From NCBI GenBank assembly GCA_963969595.1, contig OZ018417.1:3536501-3600500 (forward strand): a DNA stretch of 64,000 nucleotides, written 5' to 3'. A model generated the notes under the pieces. It was not told the origin of the DNA. It ran no database searches and saw only the letters and a list, made by a program, of their open reading frames with translations. A program made the position numbers and the translations under genes. The stretch is from Neckera pumila. Taxonomy: Eukaryota; Streptophyta; Bryopsida; Hypnales; Neckeraceae. Within the stretch, counting starts at the first letter, position 1. The number at the start of each line of letters is the position of its first letter. Of this stretch, positions 22,990-33,413 are shown one piece after another.

Positions 22990-24426
22990 TCATTTTCCGG
23001 GCAGTTCAGTTGGCCTCCTCCTCCAATCCTCCAATTTGGGTTGAGGCGTTGCTGCGGAAGCCGGCAAGCGGGGGACGAGGGGACAGCCTTGCTGAGCTTG
23101 GAATAGGAAGGCAGGAGACCAGTAGAGAGCATCTAGGCTGGCGGGGGACCGGGAATGCACATGTGCTGTTGGGACCCTTGTCTGCCTATCTTTATGGTTT
23201 GGGAATTGGGACTTGGGGGTGGAAGCTCCCCCTCATTGGCCCAGCTGCCGCACTCCAGTTAAACTCTAACCTGAAGTTAAGTTAAGATGGCCCCAGGGTT
23301 CAGTTGTGTGGACGGACACGAGGTCAATGTGACTGCAGTTCAGTTGTTCAGTTTTTTATTTTTGTTTTCATAAAACAAATGAAACGGAATTTCATTGCAG
23401 AGAAACCATAAAATACAATATCTGCTAGCCACAAGTGGCCTGGTAGGGACTCAAACAAGACTGCAAGAGTTGTTCAGTCCTTTTCTGATAAGGTAGTCTG
23501 CTCAAAAAGCGATCCTGTTATAAATGCGACCTCATCAATGATAGTAATAGATATTTCAAGGAACATGTCATTCTTTCCTAGAACACACTTGATTTACAGA
23601 CCTCCTACTTTAAGCCGAGTAAGACAAACTGAAGTAAATGAGTCCACACAAAAGTTACTTTTCCTTTTACACATGGAATCAGAAAAGTTACTTGGTGCTG
23701 AATGATCGTGGAGTAGAGTGTAAGGAACCAAGCCGTGAGTGACCGACAACTCATACCGCTCCCAGTCCCACCACTGAGTTGGCATTGGTGGTAATAAAGG
23801 CGGGTTTACATGTTGGCCTGGTGGGCAAAAAAAGCAACTAGAAGACAAACACAGTAGCACCAATTGATCGGCAAGGGAGGAAGGAGGAGGAGAGTTTAAC
23901 CGATCCCGGTGTATCAAACACTGGAGAAGGAACATAAAAGTGCCTTCTATATTTCGGCATTGTTGACTACACCCACCCACCGATACATATAAGGAGACCC
24001 TTATAAGTTCCATGTGGAGAAAGATTGGGACGAAGGGGGGCAAAAATGAAGGGGGGCACCTTCAAACTGCCACTTTTTGCTCCTGGTGCCTGGTCACCAT
24101 TTTTTAGACTGGTCAAATCTTCATTGATATTCTTGTTGGTGCTTGAAAGGAGTTGGAACACACTAAAGAATGTGACATTTGGATTTTGTTTGCAAAAATT
24201 ATGATGGGTCAAAGTTTACTTTTGGTGGATGGTTCTGAAACTGTTTCTTTAACATTAGGTACATGTTGATTTTGGAGATGTATACAAAGTGATGATGGTG
24301 GTGTTAGGTAGAGTAATAATGGTGGTTTTAGATAGGGTGCCATATGTGTTGTACCCACCTTATTGTGCATCTTAATGAAGCCTTCCTTGAATTTTGCATA
24401 TTTTTGTTTATATCTGTATATATAAC
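22990..24426. other. GC-richer segment, no gene supported
   Basis: Base composition rises from 22.9 to 24.1 kb. Frames at 23010-23285 (+, 91 codons) and 23594-24043 (-, 149 codons) are open but show no domain, signal peptide or clear codon pattern. They may be chance frames or exon remnants. A retroposon occupies 23352-23467. Confidence 0.35.
23342..23477 (-). mobile_element. 5'-truncated retroposon with 10-bp TSD
   Basis: The insert at 23352-23467 is flanked by the direct repeat AGTTGTTCAG (23342-23351 and 23468-23477). On the minus strand it ends in AATGAAATTCCGTTTCATTT and a degenerate A-rich tail (T-rich here at 23352-23371). Its body, CCAGGCCACTTGTGGCT and the 3' tail block, matches the retroposon at 43576-43842. 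A target-site duplication, A-rich 3' tail and shared 3' end with variable 5' truncation are typical of LINE-mobilised sequences. Confidence 0.8.
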
Positions 24427-25088
24427 TAGCGGTTGGCGCTTGCTATGCTACGCATTCATCATTAGAATTTTATTAGAATTTTAATGTACTAGATAAAATG
24501 TAGAACAAAAATTTCAATAAATCTTCAAATAAAAATCATTAAAATCCTTGTATAAGTTTGTTTATAAGTAAGCATATATTAAAATGTACAATAGAAATTT
24601 ATTGAATGATGAATGAAATATATGCAATGGTGAATATTGTAAAGGATACACATTTATTGTAATGCATTCAAAAGTTGACTCAATTGTTATGCACAATGGC
24701 AATCCAAAAACTTGGTGAATTGAAAAGAAAAACTTGTAAATTTCAAAAACTTCATAAACAACTTAATTGTTGTGAAATCCAAAATGGCTTCAATTGAATC
24801 AATTTCTCAAATCATTTGGTAGTAGCAATAGAATTTTGAAATCATAAAAGTTGTAAAAGTGATATTACAGAGGTGATTGCAAACTACATTCTATTTCTGT
24901 AATATAATATTGTGTGAAAATATTATTTTTATGTATGCATGATTGAAAATATTTTTACAAAATATTAAAATTAATTATTTCAAAGACTTATTGAAATCAT
25001 GATCATGCATTCTATTCAAATATATCAAAATCTTACTAATATGTGATACAATGAATGCGTAGCATAGCAAGTATAAGCCCCTATTAGT
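24427..25088. mobile_element. Inverted-repeat element, about 660 bp
   Basis: A perfect 21-bp inverted repeat (starting CTTGCTATGCTACGCATTCA) lies at 24439-24459 and 25051-25071, with CTAG/CTAATAG edges outside. The interior is AT-rich and non-coding. Each end read outward finishes in TAG followed by T, which recalls Helitron 3' termini; an unclassified TIR MITE is equally possible. Confidence 0.6.
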
Positions 25089-25606
25089 AATGGTAGCATT
25101 TGTAATATTACAGAGGGAGTTATGATTTTAGTAGTATGATTTACTGTGATTTCATCAAATTTGTCATACAGAAAGTGTCGTATAGAAAATTTCTGAAAAG
25201 TCAAGCATTGGTTGGATGAATGAGAAGTTTTGTGATTAAAAAAGAATACCCATCTAAAATTGGAAGGTTAGAACTTGAAAGGGTTAAACCCTAGTAAGAA
25301 GGTTGCGTTCACTAGGTGAATTATGAATGTTTTCAAGAGTTTACTATAGAAGTTTATTGTAAAAAATAGATGAAGTTTATCCAAGTGTGTTGAAAAATCA
25401 AATTTTGTCTATTTTCAATGATGCAACAAGCATGGCGACTCTAGGCTTCATACTTATTGTGCAAAGTTCTAAACAAGTTCATTTAGAGAAAGGAAGAAAA
25501 GGAAATTTAAAAAAAAAAGATTTGGTGACCAAATTCTATGATATAGTTTATTTTGCCAAAAAAACTCAAAATTTGCATTTGCCTTTCTACCAAGGGCTCT
25601 TAGTGG
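25089..25606. other. Unassigned AT-rich stretch
   Basis: No supported gene is seen. CTCTTAGTGGTTAA at 25597-25610 is a weak right-end-like sequence. Confidence 0.3.
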
Positions 25607-25743
25607 TTAACTCCTAAAGAACCACGGTGTTTTGGGGCACCTCCATACTATGGTTCTAAAATTGCTTTGTAATACTTGTCCCAAGTCAGAAAGGTCAAAA
25701 TCTTCAATATTTTTCTTACAAATCCAACTACAGGATCTTTTGG
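25607..25743. mobile_element. Left end of a truncated or interrupted piggyBac MITE
   Basis: It begins TTAACTCCTAAAGAACC and reaches a module like AACTACAGGATCTT (compare AACCATAGGATCTT in Family I), then stops at the TTAA where the next MITE begins. Its right part was not identified after 26328, so it is either truncated or strongly diverged. Confidence 0.5.
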
Positions 25744-26328
25744 TTAACCCCTAAAGTCCCATTGTCCCTATGGGGGACAAAATGGATTTTGGGCAGGTTC
25801 CTATGAGCTCAGTTTTTAATGAAACTTTCTGAAACTTTCCCATAAGATAGAAAAACTTATTAGCTTTTGGGGAATGTAATTTTTATTTCAATCGGTGCCC
25901 GGGAGCAAAAGTTATGCCCAAATAAGCTCAAAACAGGGGAGAGGGGGCAGCAAAAAAAACTTGCAAAAAATTTAATTTAATTTTTTTAATTTTTTTCCTT
26001 ATAGATTATATTTTTGCCTATTTGGGAAGCTTTGATTCATTTCATTTGGATTTTTTATGAGAAAGTTATGGACAATCTTGTTTTTCGGGCAGTTAGAGCA
26101 TCTTCTTGAAAAAAACTTTTTCTTTCACTTTGAATGCTGATATTTTTCAATCCGTACGGTCAAACACCACTAAATTTTTACTACATGATCTATAAAAAGT
26201 GTAGTACAAGATCCTACGGTTAGTTTCTAAAAAAAAATATTTTTTTTGATCTTTTAGATGAATGCAACAAAAGCAGCAGTTTTGAGTGATTTTTGACAGA
26301 AAAATGGCCTTGGGACTTTAGGGGTTAA
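25744..26328 (+). mobile_element. Family I deletion derivative (585 bp)
   Basis: It begins TTAACCCCTAAAGTCCC and ends GGGACTTTAGGGGTTAA. It shares length and deletion junction with the copy at 4191-4773, joining the GAAGATGC module directly to the CACTTTGAATGCTGATAT module. It is non-coding. Confidence 0.88.
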
Positions 26329-26443
26329 CTTGTATATTATCCCAAAATTTTAGAGTAAATAACCCCACTAATTGCTAATTCAATCTACCATAACTTCAAA
26401 ATGTAGGCTTTTCTAGCCCTTCTAAAACTTGAAGTTTTTTTTG

Positions 26444-27355
26444 TTAACCCCTAAAGGATCATTGTTCCTTCAAGGGACAAATGAGATTTTGGGCAGGTAC
26501 CTATGGGCTGAATTTTTGTCTTGATTTTTGAACCTTTTTTGAAGATAGAAAAACTGATAAGCGTCATGGAAATATATATATATTTTTTTCAATTGGTGCC
26601 CAAGAACAAAAATTATGCCCAAATAAGCTCAAAACAAGGGAGAGGGGGCAACAAAAAAAAATTGGCAAAAATTTGAATTTTTTCCCCATAGATTATATTT
26701 TTGTCTATCTACAGAGTTTTGATTCATTCCATTTGGATTTTTTATGAGAAATTTATGGACAATCTTAGTTTTCGGGCACTTAGAGCATCTTCCTAAAAAA
26801 GATTACTTGTAGGATTCATTTTTGAATGCAATTTTTACAGTTTAAAAAAAGAAAGTTTCTTGTGGTTTAGTTTTTTGGCTAGAACAATCTCACCACTGCA
26901 GTTAGTGCATTTTAATTCCATATAAAAGATATTGATATTTTAGATTTTCCTTCTATCTCATACCTACTTCTACTTAACAATTTTTGTAGTAATGAAATTA
27001 AATTTTTTTGAATTTTTATTTTGCTAGACTCTCTACTCAATTCTCTACTATAAGATTCTAAAGCACAAAACTGTATATTGAAAAACTTTTAAAGTTAAAA
27101 GTGTTCAAAGTCAAAAAATCTAGTCCCACAATGTGCTGAAAAACTTGTTCTTTTCACTTTAAAAGCAAATATCTTGCAATCTGTGGGGTCAAAAATTCTG
27201 AAATGTTTTTCACACATTCTCATACAGTTCAGGTGTAATATCCTACAATTAGATGTGCAAAAAAATAAATTTCAAATTTTCTTACTCTTTGCTATAGAAA
27301 TGGTAGTTTTGAGTGTTTTTTGGCAGGAAAAAGGCCTTGGGCCTTGAGAGGTTAA
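26444..27355 (+). mobile_element. Family I piggyBac MITE, 912 bp
   Basis: It begins TTAACCCCTAAAGGATC and ends GGCCTTGAGAGGTTAA, a mutated right end. Internal modules are as in 3253-4194. It is the third same-orientation insertion within 1.75 kb. Confidence 0.85.
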
Positions 27356-28357
27356 CATTTTTAGAAAAAAGCACAAATGTCCTATAACTTGTGCATATAG
27401 TCAATATGTTTAAAAATGATTTGAAAACATATAGAAAGATTTTAACCAAAAATACTTTCATATCCATCTTTATAAGTGGAAGGTGGCATTGAATGAAAGT
27501 AATTAATCTTGCTAATAAATTTTACAAAAAATTGAGAATTTTTCATCCTAATGGTAAAAATTTCCTAATAAATAATGGGTATCATTTTTTTATATTTTTA
27601 TTTGAAAATTTTCAAAACCGGGAGCAAAAGACAACTTTATATGTTTTTCCTACCTTTAATGCCTGCAAAATAAAATCCTTCATATCCTCTACTTCATTAT
27701 TCAAAATTTAATGGCTCAAATGACTAGGTATCAATCTATAAAATCCATAAAAAATAATGAATATTTTTTTAGAATATATTTTTTGTTGCTTAATTGACAT
27801 TGAAATCAAACAAATCCTTCTAACTTTTGCAATATTTATTGGAATGTCATGAAATAAAGCTTCACACGTAGATTAAAACGAATAGCATCCAACCTAAAAA
27901 AACATGTAAAACTTTTAAATTATAAAGTCAACAAAACCTGCCAAAGTTCTATAAAAAACAAGTGAGCTTCTTGGTCTTTTACAAGTTAAAGTCAAATTCG
28001 AAACGCTATATGGATTTTCTTAATGTATTTTGACATAGAAAGTGTATAAAGTGAAGTATACAATAACAATAGAGTTTATTTTTATAGTGAACTTGATCTA
28101 ATGACACATGGAATTTTTCATTTAAATCATTATTGCATCTCCTATATGTCTTAGAAACTTTAAAATAATCATGTATTTTTTGTATACGGTGTTGTATTTG
28201 ACACAATAACTTGTAGCTTTTATATTGAAAAATCCAAATGAAAGATATTAATTGTTGAATTATCAATTCAATGGTATATGTCTTTCTATATTTAAAACAT
28301 GATTCATATTTTTATGTGTCAAACATGGTACCAAGGAATACAACTTTTTTTAGACCT
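27356..28357. other. Unassigned AT-rich stretch
   Basis: No recognisable feature is seen. Confidence 0.4.
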
Positions 28358-28499
28358 TTAATCCTTTAACGTTTGGTCAACCACTCTGTGGTCGAAATTG
28401 CAGTTTTTTTAATTTTTGGGTAGGATTGTGCCCAGAATTTGCTAAATGACCAAAGGAAATGGTTCTGCAAAATAAACACCTGGATTCAATGAGCCAAAT

Positions 28500-29177
28500 A
28501 TGAAAGCAAGCCGAGCTGGCATAGGGTGGGCAAAAAACTCATATAGAGGGGACTATAAAGACAGCAATCAATGCATAAAAGAGGGCCATGAACGCAAAAG
28601 ACAATGTACTTTGTATGCGCTGACAAGGCATTTATGGCCCACATGTCTGGCAAAGCAAACTATGAACTCTAATTGGAAACAATTGAGGGACCAATGGTTC
28701 TCACGCTAGGTGTCAGACAAGACCGAGTGACGCGGACGGGGGAAAGCTTGCCATCGAGGAGGTATGAGTGTCCTCGTGAAGCTGGTTGCGATTGGGAAGC
28801 GGATCCGAGGCGCGTTGAAGCAATCCATTGGAATCCCTTGAATCGCAATGGAATACCAGAACATTGTTGTGGCGAGTGGTTTAGGAGGGATGAGTGAGAG
28901 TGGATGGTACAATGGTGAGATCAAGTGGAGAGGTGGCAACAATGGAATCATAAGATTGCTTGAAGTCGGATTGCCATCGCGGTCAGAGAGCAATTGCCGT
29001 GACATACAGGAGTTCATTAGCAAATAGAGGTCCAGACAAGGACTCGTTCAACTTCCTGATTGTAGAAAGAGGGAGGACAAGACCAGCCGCCCACAATTGC
29101 TGGTTGGGCGTAGGGTTATTCATTGCACAGAGTTGAGTAAGCAGGGTCCCTCGAATGCGCTTCTATTGGAGTACGGG
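28500..29177. other. P2 5' region
   Basis: This is GC-rich leader sequence between the left end and the first supported frame. Several short overlapping frames exist on both strands, none with a recognisable domain. It may hold decayed 5' exons. Confidence 0.3.
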
Positions 29178-29528
29178 ATGATGGCGGGTGCAAGAAATCG
29201 AGGGAGTAGGCATCTTGGATACGTCTGGCCTCCTCCCCCTCCTCTTCCTCAAGAATTTTTGGCCACAATTGCAATCTTGGACAGTTGGGCAGAGAGACAC
29301 CATTTCCCTCCTGAGAAGCGGCGAGTTTTACTGGGCTTTTTGGATCGCAGGTACTTGGTTGTGCATCCTATTCCACCTGGTGTGCAAGGATACGACAACT
29401 TGGACAATCTTCAAGGAGCTCAATTACACTACCTATTTTATCGCCATTTTGCAAAGCTCCTTGGGTGGAGTCAGAGATGCGAGGAAGGGAGCGCCAATGG
29501 ATTCCCTGAGGAGTTGCACGCCCACTAG
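29178..29528 (+). CDS. P2 accessory frame, 116 aa, unknown function
   Basis: The frame opens at ATG 29178 and is also open 27 codons further upstream. It has a proline-rich N-terminus (PPPPPLPQEF), then ERHHFPPEKRRVLLGFLDRR, a VVHPIPPG motif and a helix-like FYRHFAKLLGW segment. The PIPxG and Y/F.R...LGW pattern also occurs in P1 (51563-51892) and, more loosely, in the ORF at 10955. I cannot name the family. It lies 1.2 kb upstream of the transposase frames on the same strand, so it could be a second element gene or an N-terminal exon of the transposase. Being in a decayed element, it is probably not functional now. Confidence 0.45.
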   Translation: MMAGARNRGSRHLGYVWPPPPPLPQEFLATIAILDSWAERHHFPPEKRRVLLGFLDRRYLVVHPIPPGVQGYDNLDNLQGAQLHYLFYRHFAKLLGWSQRCEEGSANGFPEELHAH

Positions 29529-29766
29529 CGCGCAATTGTCTTTCCGTGACATTGTAGTTGGGTTTGCGGGGGCGGCGGGTGGTGGGCAGGGTCTCCAGGG
29601 AGGAAATGACGAGCAGCCCCAACTGCAAGTGTTGAAGACAAATGTGCCCTTCGAATCCAGGGCATGAGAGGAATCACCGCCTACTGATCCGGGTGTCATT
29701 CCGCATAAAGAGAACGTGGAGCCCGCAGTGAAGACAAAGCAGAATTACTCTCGCAAATAGAAGACC

Positions 29767-30333
29767 TTGCTTGGCAATGATGGCATCAGAGGGGAGCAAT
29801 CCAATGTTTGCACGCGGGAGGGTGGGACCACAAGCAAGGGCGCAGCCTCAACATCATTGCCAAGGCAAAAGAGGAAGTACACCCGCAAAATCAAGCCACC
29901 TGCAAACACACTGGATGCAGGTGCACAGATGACTAAAGCGGCTAAAGGTCGTCCTCATGGTACTCATTGCGGGCATGCATCGGGACGCAATCGACCACAA
30001 GGTAGGGGTCGGAGGCAGAGTGATACGGTTGATAGGCATTCAAGCGGTGAAGAATCCCGTGAACCAATTCCATTGGATTCACGGGGATTCTCGCCTCCTT
30101 CGTTGAAGGAACGGTCCAATTTTCTATATCGGGTTCACGTGCTCTTGCGAGACCTTCAATGGGGCGGAGAGGTGCTGCCAGTTCCGTGTCCAACTGCGAT
30201 TGGGACGGTTGTGGAAGTAGAGCACCTTGCAGATGGAGTTGAGTTGCTGGAAGTTGACTTCAAGGCTCATCTCAGTGTGCAAGAGCTATCACGCTCTGTT
30301 TGCGTGCAAATTGACCCACTTCAAACGCACTAG
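29767..30333 (+). pseudogene. P2 basic low-complexity frame, 188 codons
   Basis: The frame has no early ATG (it opens at a TTG). It encodes a basic stretch RQKRKYTRKIKPP and an AT-hook-like AAKGRPHGT..GRNRPQGRGRR region, then a more ordinary segment ending VCVQIDPLQTH. Basic, disordered regions often precede the catalytic core in transposases, so it is most simply read as a decayed upstream exon or DNA-binding region. No known domain is assigned. Confidence 0.4.
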
Positions 30334-30423
30334 AGTGAAAGGGTCGTGGCTTCGCCATCCAGGTCAAACGTCTCAGCGGGGAATGAGGCGGCTGTGCTTG
30401 TATAAATAGAGGAATCATCGGTA

Positions 30424-32198
30424 GTGGACTCTCTCGGTACTACCGGTTGGGAGATCACAGACAACGATTCTTGTCACGATTGGGATCCAACATTGAGTGA
30501 CTTAGGCAGCAACTACCAAGAAGGACTATCAAGCGGTGCGAGTTCAGTGGACATGCGAGAGGATGACCCCCTCTCTTTGTTGGGGGAATTGAGAGTTTAT
30601 CCACTCAGAGCGGAACCTCACAGGCCCGACCTAGACATGAAATACTGTGAGGCTAACTGGCATGCATGGACTTGGTCTCTACTTCTACAACAACCATTTA
30701 GTGGGGAGACGCCAAGCCCCAAGGATGATTTGCCAAACAACGTTCTACTTCAGCATGTTGGTTACTTCCTACTTTTCTAGGACTAAGTGTTGCAAAGAAA
30801 AATAGTACGTGAAAGCAATGAATATGTAGGTTATGTTGACCCATAAACAAAGAAGCAAAAAAGTGGCGAGTCTATAGCAAGGCCCATTATTTTGGAAGAA
30901 TTTTGTCAATTTGCAGAGATATGTTGTTTGATGGGCGTGCGAGACCAACCTTCCATCCAAGATTACTGGCGCCATGGAAATGGAGCTCTATTTTGTGAGG
31001 ATATCGCCACTTCCACATCACGTTGGCGTTTTGAGTACATTCTGCAATGCCTCCACATGACTTCCAAATTAACTTCGTCACTGAAACACGCAACCCGCAG
31101 TATGACCCAATCGGCAAGTGCAGGTGGATTCTGGAGCATGTTGAATCTAGATTTTAGTACTTTTGGAACCTCTCTCTTTACGTCACGGTGGATGAGTGCA
31201 TGGTGGTGTATAACGGGCGATTTTGTGGATTCAAGCAGTACCTCCCCACTAAATCAACTACTCACGGGATAAAGATCTGGGCAATGGCATGTTCCGTTAT
31301 TAGTTATATTTACAAATTGGAGATTTATGTGGGGAAGGATAATGCCCAACTTGATGCTGCACCTACTTTAGCACAGATTGGAATGGCAGGGCAAGTGGTG
31401 AGTCGTCTAACGAGGGGTCTTGAAAGAAAATGGTATACAGTGACTTGCAATAATTACTTCACATCGCCCTTTCTCTTTGACGACCTACTGGCTTGAGGTT
31501 ACTATGTGGTTGGTACAGCAAAGAAGCAATGGAACGGCTTCCCTACGAGTCTTGGCATCAATCATGATCAGTCACAAGGCACACTTCACATCCGTGTGCA
31601 GAGGGATCAGAGAATGGCGGCAATCCATTGGCAAGATACAAAGGGGGTGTATTACTTGGGCATAGCCGTAGATCCGATGGTGCCTAGTGGAGTGGTGATA
31701 AGTCGTGTCTCTGGGCAGCGCATAGCCGAAATACCAACGTCCCCTATCTAGATCCTTTATTCTCAGAGGATAGGCAGCTTAGACGTTGGGAATCCAAATT
31801 GTTCATACTATAGTACTCAAATTGCCACAAAGAAGTGGTGGCATCGAGTGTTCTTCTTCTGCCTTGACTTGTGCATGGCGAATGCCTTCATAATTCATAA
31901 AGAAATATTGAAGCGGTTGGGGGAGAAATCGCTCACGCACAAGCAGTTTCAATTGCATATTGCGTACTCCTTGGTGGGCAAGCCTTTCAGAGAATTGGGG
32001 GCACTGGTGGTATTCCATGTAATTCCACCTCGTCTCTTGCCCCCCGTTGGAACTTACTTTGCTTACAAAACGAACTTGCGGCAAGTCTGCTGTATTTGCA
32101 AGCGGCACACATTTTATGCGTGTGCATTGTGCAAAGGGGTTCAATTGTGCAAAGTAGAGTGCTTCGAGTTCTTTCATACCCACGGTCGGGTTTTGTAA
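30424..32198 (+). pseudogene. piggyBac transposase pseudogene (P2)
   Basis: The reading passes through at least four frame segments. About 30424-30780 gives an acidic N-terminus ending at a conserved LPNNV..HVGYFLLF segment. From 30892 comes EEFCQFAEICCLMGV..YW and RFEYILQCLHM. A frame change and a stop near 31155 lead to VTVDECMVVYNG (first catalytic Asp, 31191-31193) and QYLPTKSTTHGIKIW. The second Asp is replaced by Asn in TCNNYFTS (31449-31451). An in-frame TGA follows at 31495, then GYYVVGT..K and GTLHIRV...WQDTKGV. After another shift come KKWWHRVFFFCLDLCMANAF and, from 32088, a zinc-binding-type cysteine-rich domain (C-C-x-C, C-x2-C, LC-x3-C-F-E, H). Order and content match the DDE_Tnp_1_7 piggyBac family. 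The enzyme normally cuts and pastes DNA at TTAA; this copy cannot. Confidence 0.85.
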
Positions 32199-33409
32199 CG
32201 CGGGGATGATTTTTGTTTTGGCAGGGGTAAGGTAACCCGCCTACTTTGGGTTACTACCTATTCTGTTTCCTCTTCAAGACGTCAATTAACTGCGGGATTT
32301 TTGTATTTCAGCCGTCTTCCCTTCCTGCCCTTATTTTGTTGAGGTGGTGGTTATGTGTAGGGTTTGCCTTCATTGTTTTGGTGACTTTGTCAATCTTGAA
32401 TGGAGCTATCTGAGATTGCCGTAACTTTAGGGCGCTTTTGGTTTATTGCAGTAGCTTCTATTGGATTTTGGTGGACTCAACTATGTTGGAGGAGTCTTGG
32501 CCCACGGCTATGTAAACCACAGATGCGTTCATTACCAATTCTCCCCATTCTTTCATATACTTGGTAGCTGAATATGTTTCTCCCACCAGTCTGTCATTGC
32601 GTCATTCCATTCATATGAGGTCGATTTTGATCGTATTTTATTGGCTGGATGCAAGATGTGGCTTGGGGTTTGTAATTTGGAAGTCATGTGTAGGTGGGAC
32701 TTGGTCTCATTTTTGGGTTTTTTAGTGTATCTCAGTGTGCAGATAGAAAGTGGTATGTAGTTGTAATTCTAGGTTGTACTGGTGCTTTGTGGTCATGCAA
32801 AACACAATCCAGGTTCTTTTAGCATCTAAGTTGGCACCAATTTTGAATTCTTCAAGAGGAACCTAAAGATGACTCTTCTGCCAATGTAATGTACTATGTG
32901 ACTTATGCCGTTATGTGCTTGCTCTCTGATCATCACCCGACTTGTGTGTCTTTCTTTTGGGTTCTGTAATCTGCAACTACCAAGGTTCAGCTGAATCCTA
33001 TTCACTGCCAAACTGTCATGAAGCAGCCACTTGGGGTTCTTCGGGAACTCCATATTGGCGTTCCATTCAGCCCGCCATATCATTGGTGACCAACATGTAA
33101 ACCGCCAATGAGAGACGTGGCCGTCTAACTCCCAAAAAGAATTTTGTGTAAAAGAAATACGTGCCAAAGACGTAGGTTATGTGTACTCTCATGACCTCAG
33201 CATGGAAGTCTTCATAGATGTGTTATAAACTCCCGCATCGCAGCGGCAAAGTTTCCCAAAAATCCACTGCGTACTAAAATTGCAGTGACTAAATCCATCT
33301 ATATGGTCAGATCTCCGGCAGGTGGTCTCAGCTGCCCGCAATTTCAATTTTTCAGCTCTGACCAAAAAAGGCTAGCCCGCCCTCCAAATCAACCATAGAC
33401 GTTAAAGGA
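32199..33409. other. P2 3' region
   Basis: This is non-coding sequence between the transposase and the right end. A 113-codon reverse frame at 32826-33167 has no motif. GCCCGCAATTTCAATTT near 33336 mirrors GAAATTGCAG near the left end, suggesting a subterminal inverted motif. Confidence 0.35.
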
Positions 33410-33413
33410 TTAA

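Larger units (their letters stand above)
28358..33413 (+). mobile_element. piggyBac element P2, 5.06 kb, decayed
   Basis: It is bounded by TTAA, with a terminal inverted repeat TTAATCCTTTAACGT at the left and ACGTTAAAGGATTAA at the right. This is a different end type from the CCCCTAAAG MITEs. The interior is markedly GC-richer than both flanks. It contains an accessory-type frame (29178-29528), a basic/low-complexity frame (29767-30333) and a transposase pseudogene (30424-32198) whose cysteine-rich C-terminus ends about 1.2 kb before the right end. TTAA boundaries, TIRs and piggyBac coding sequence together make the assignment firm. In-frame stops, frameshifts and a lost catalytic Asp show this copy is dead. 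Confidence 0.82.

Noticed and set aside
23594..24043. 149-codon reverse ORF as a gene
   Set aside because: Composition-driven open frame with no domain, conserved motif or gene-like context.
25284..25610. Possible 327-bp element from TTAAACCCTAG to CTCTTAGTGGTTAA
   Set aside because: Termini match each other and the known TIR poorly and the interior has no family modules.
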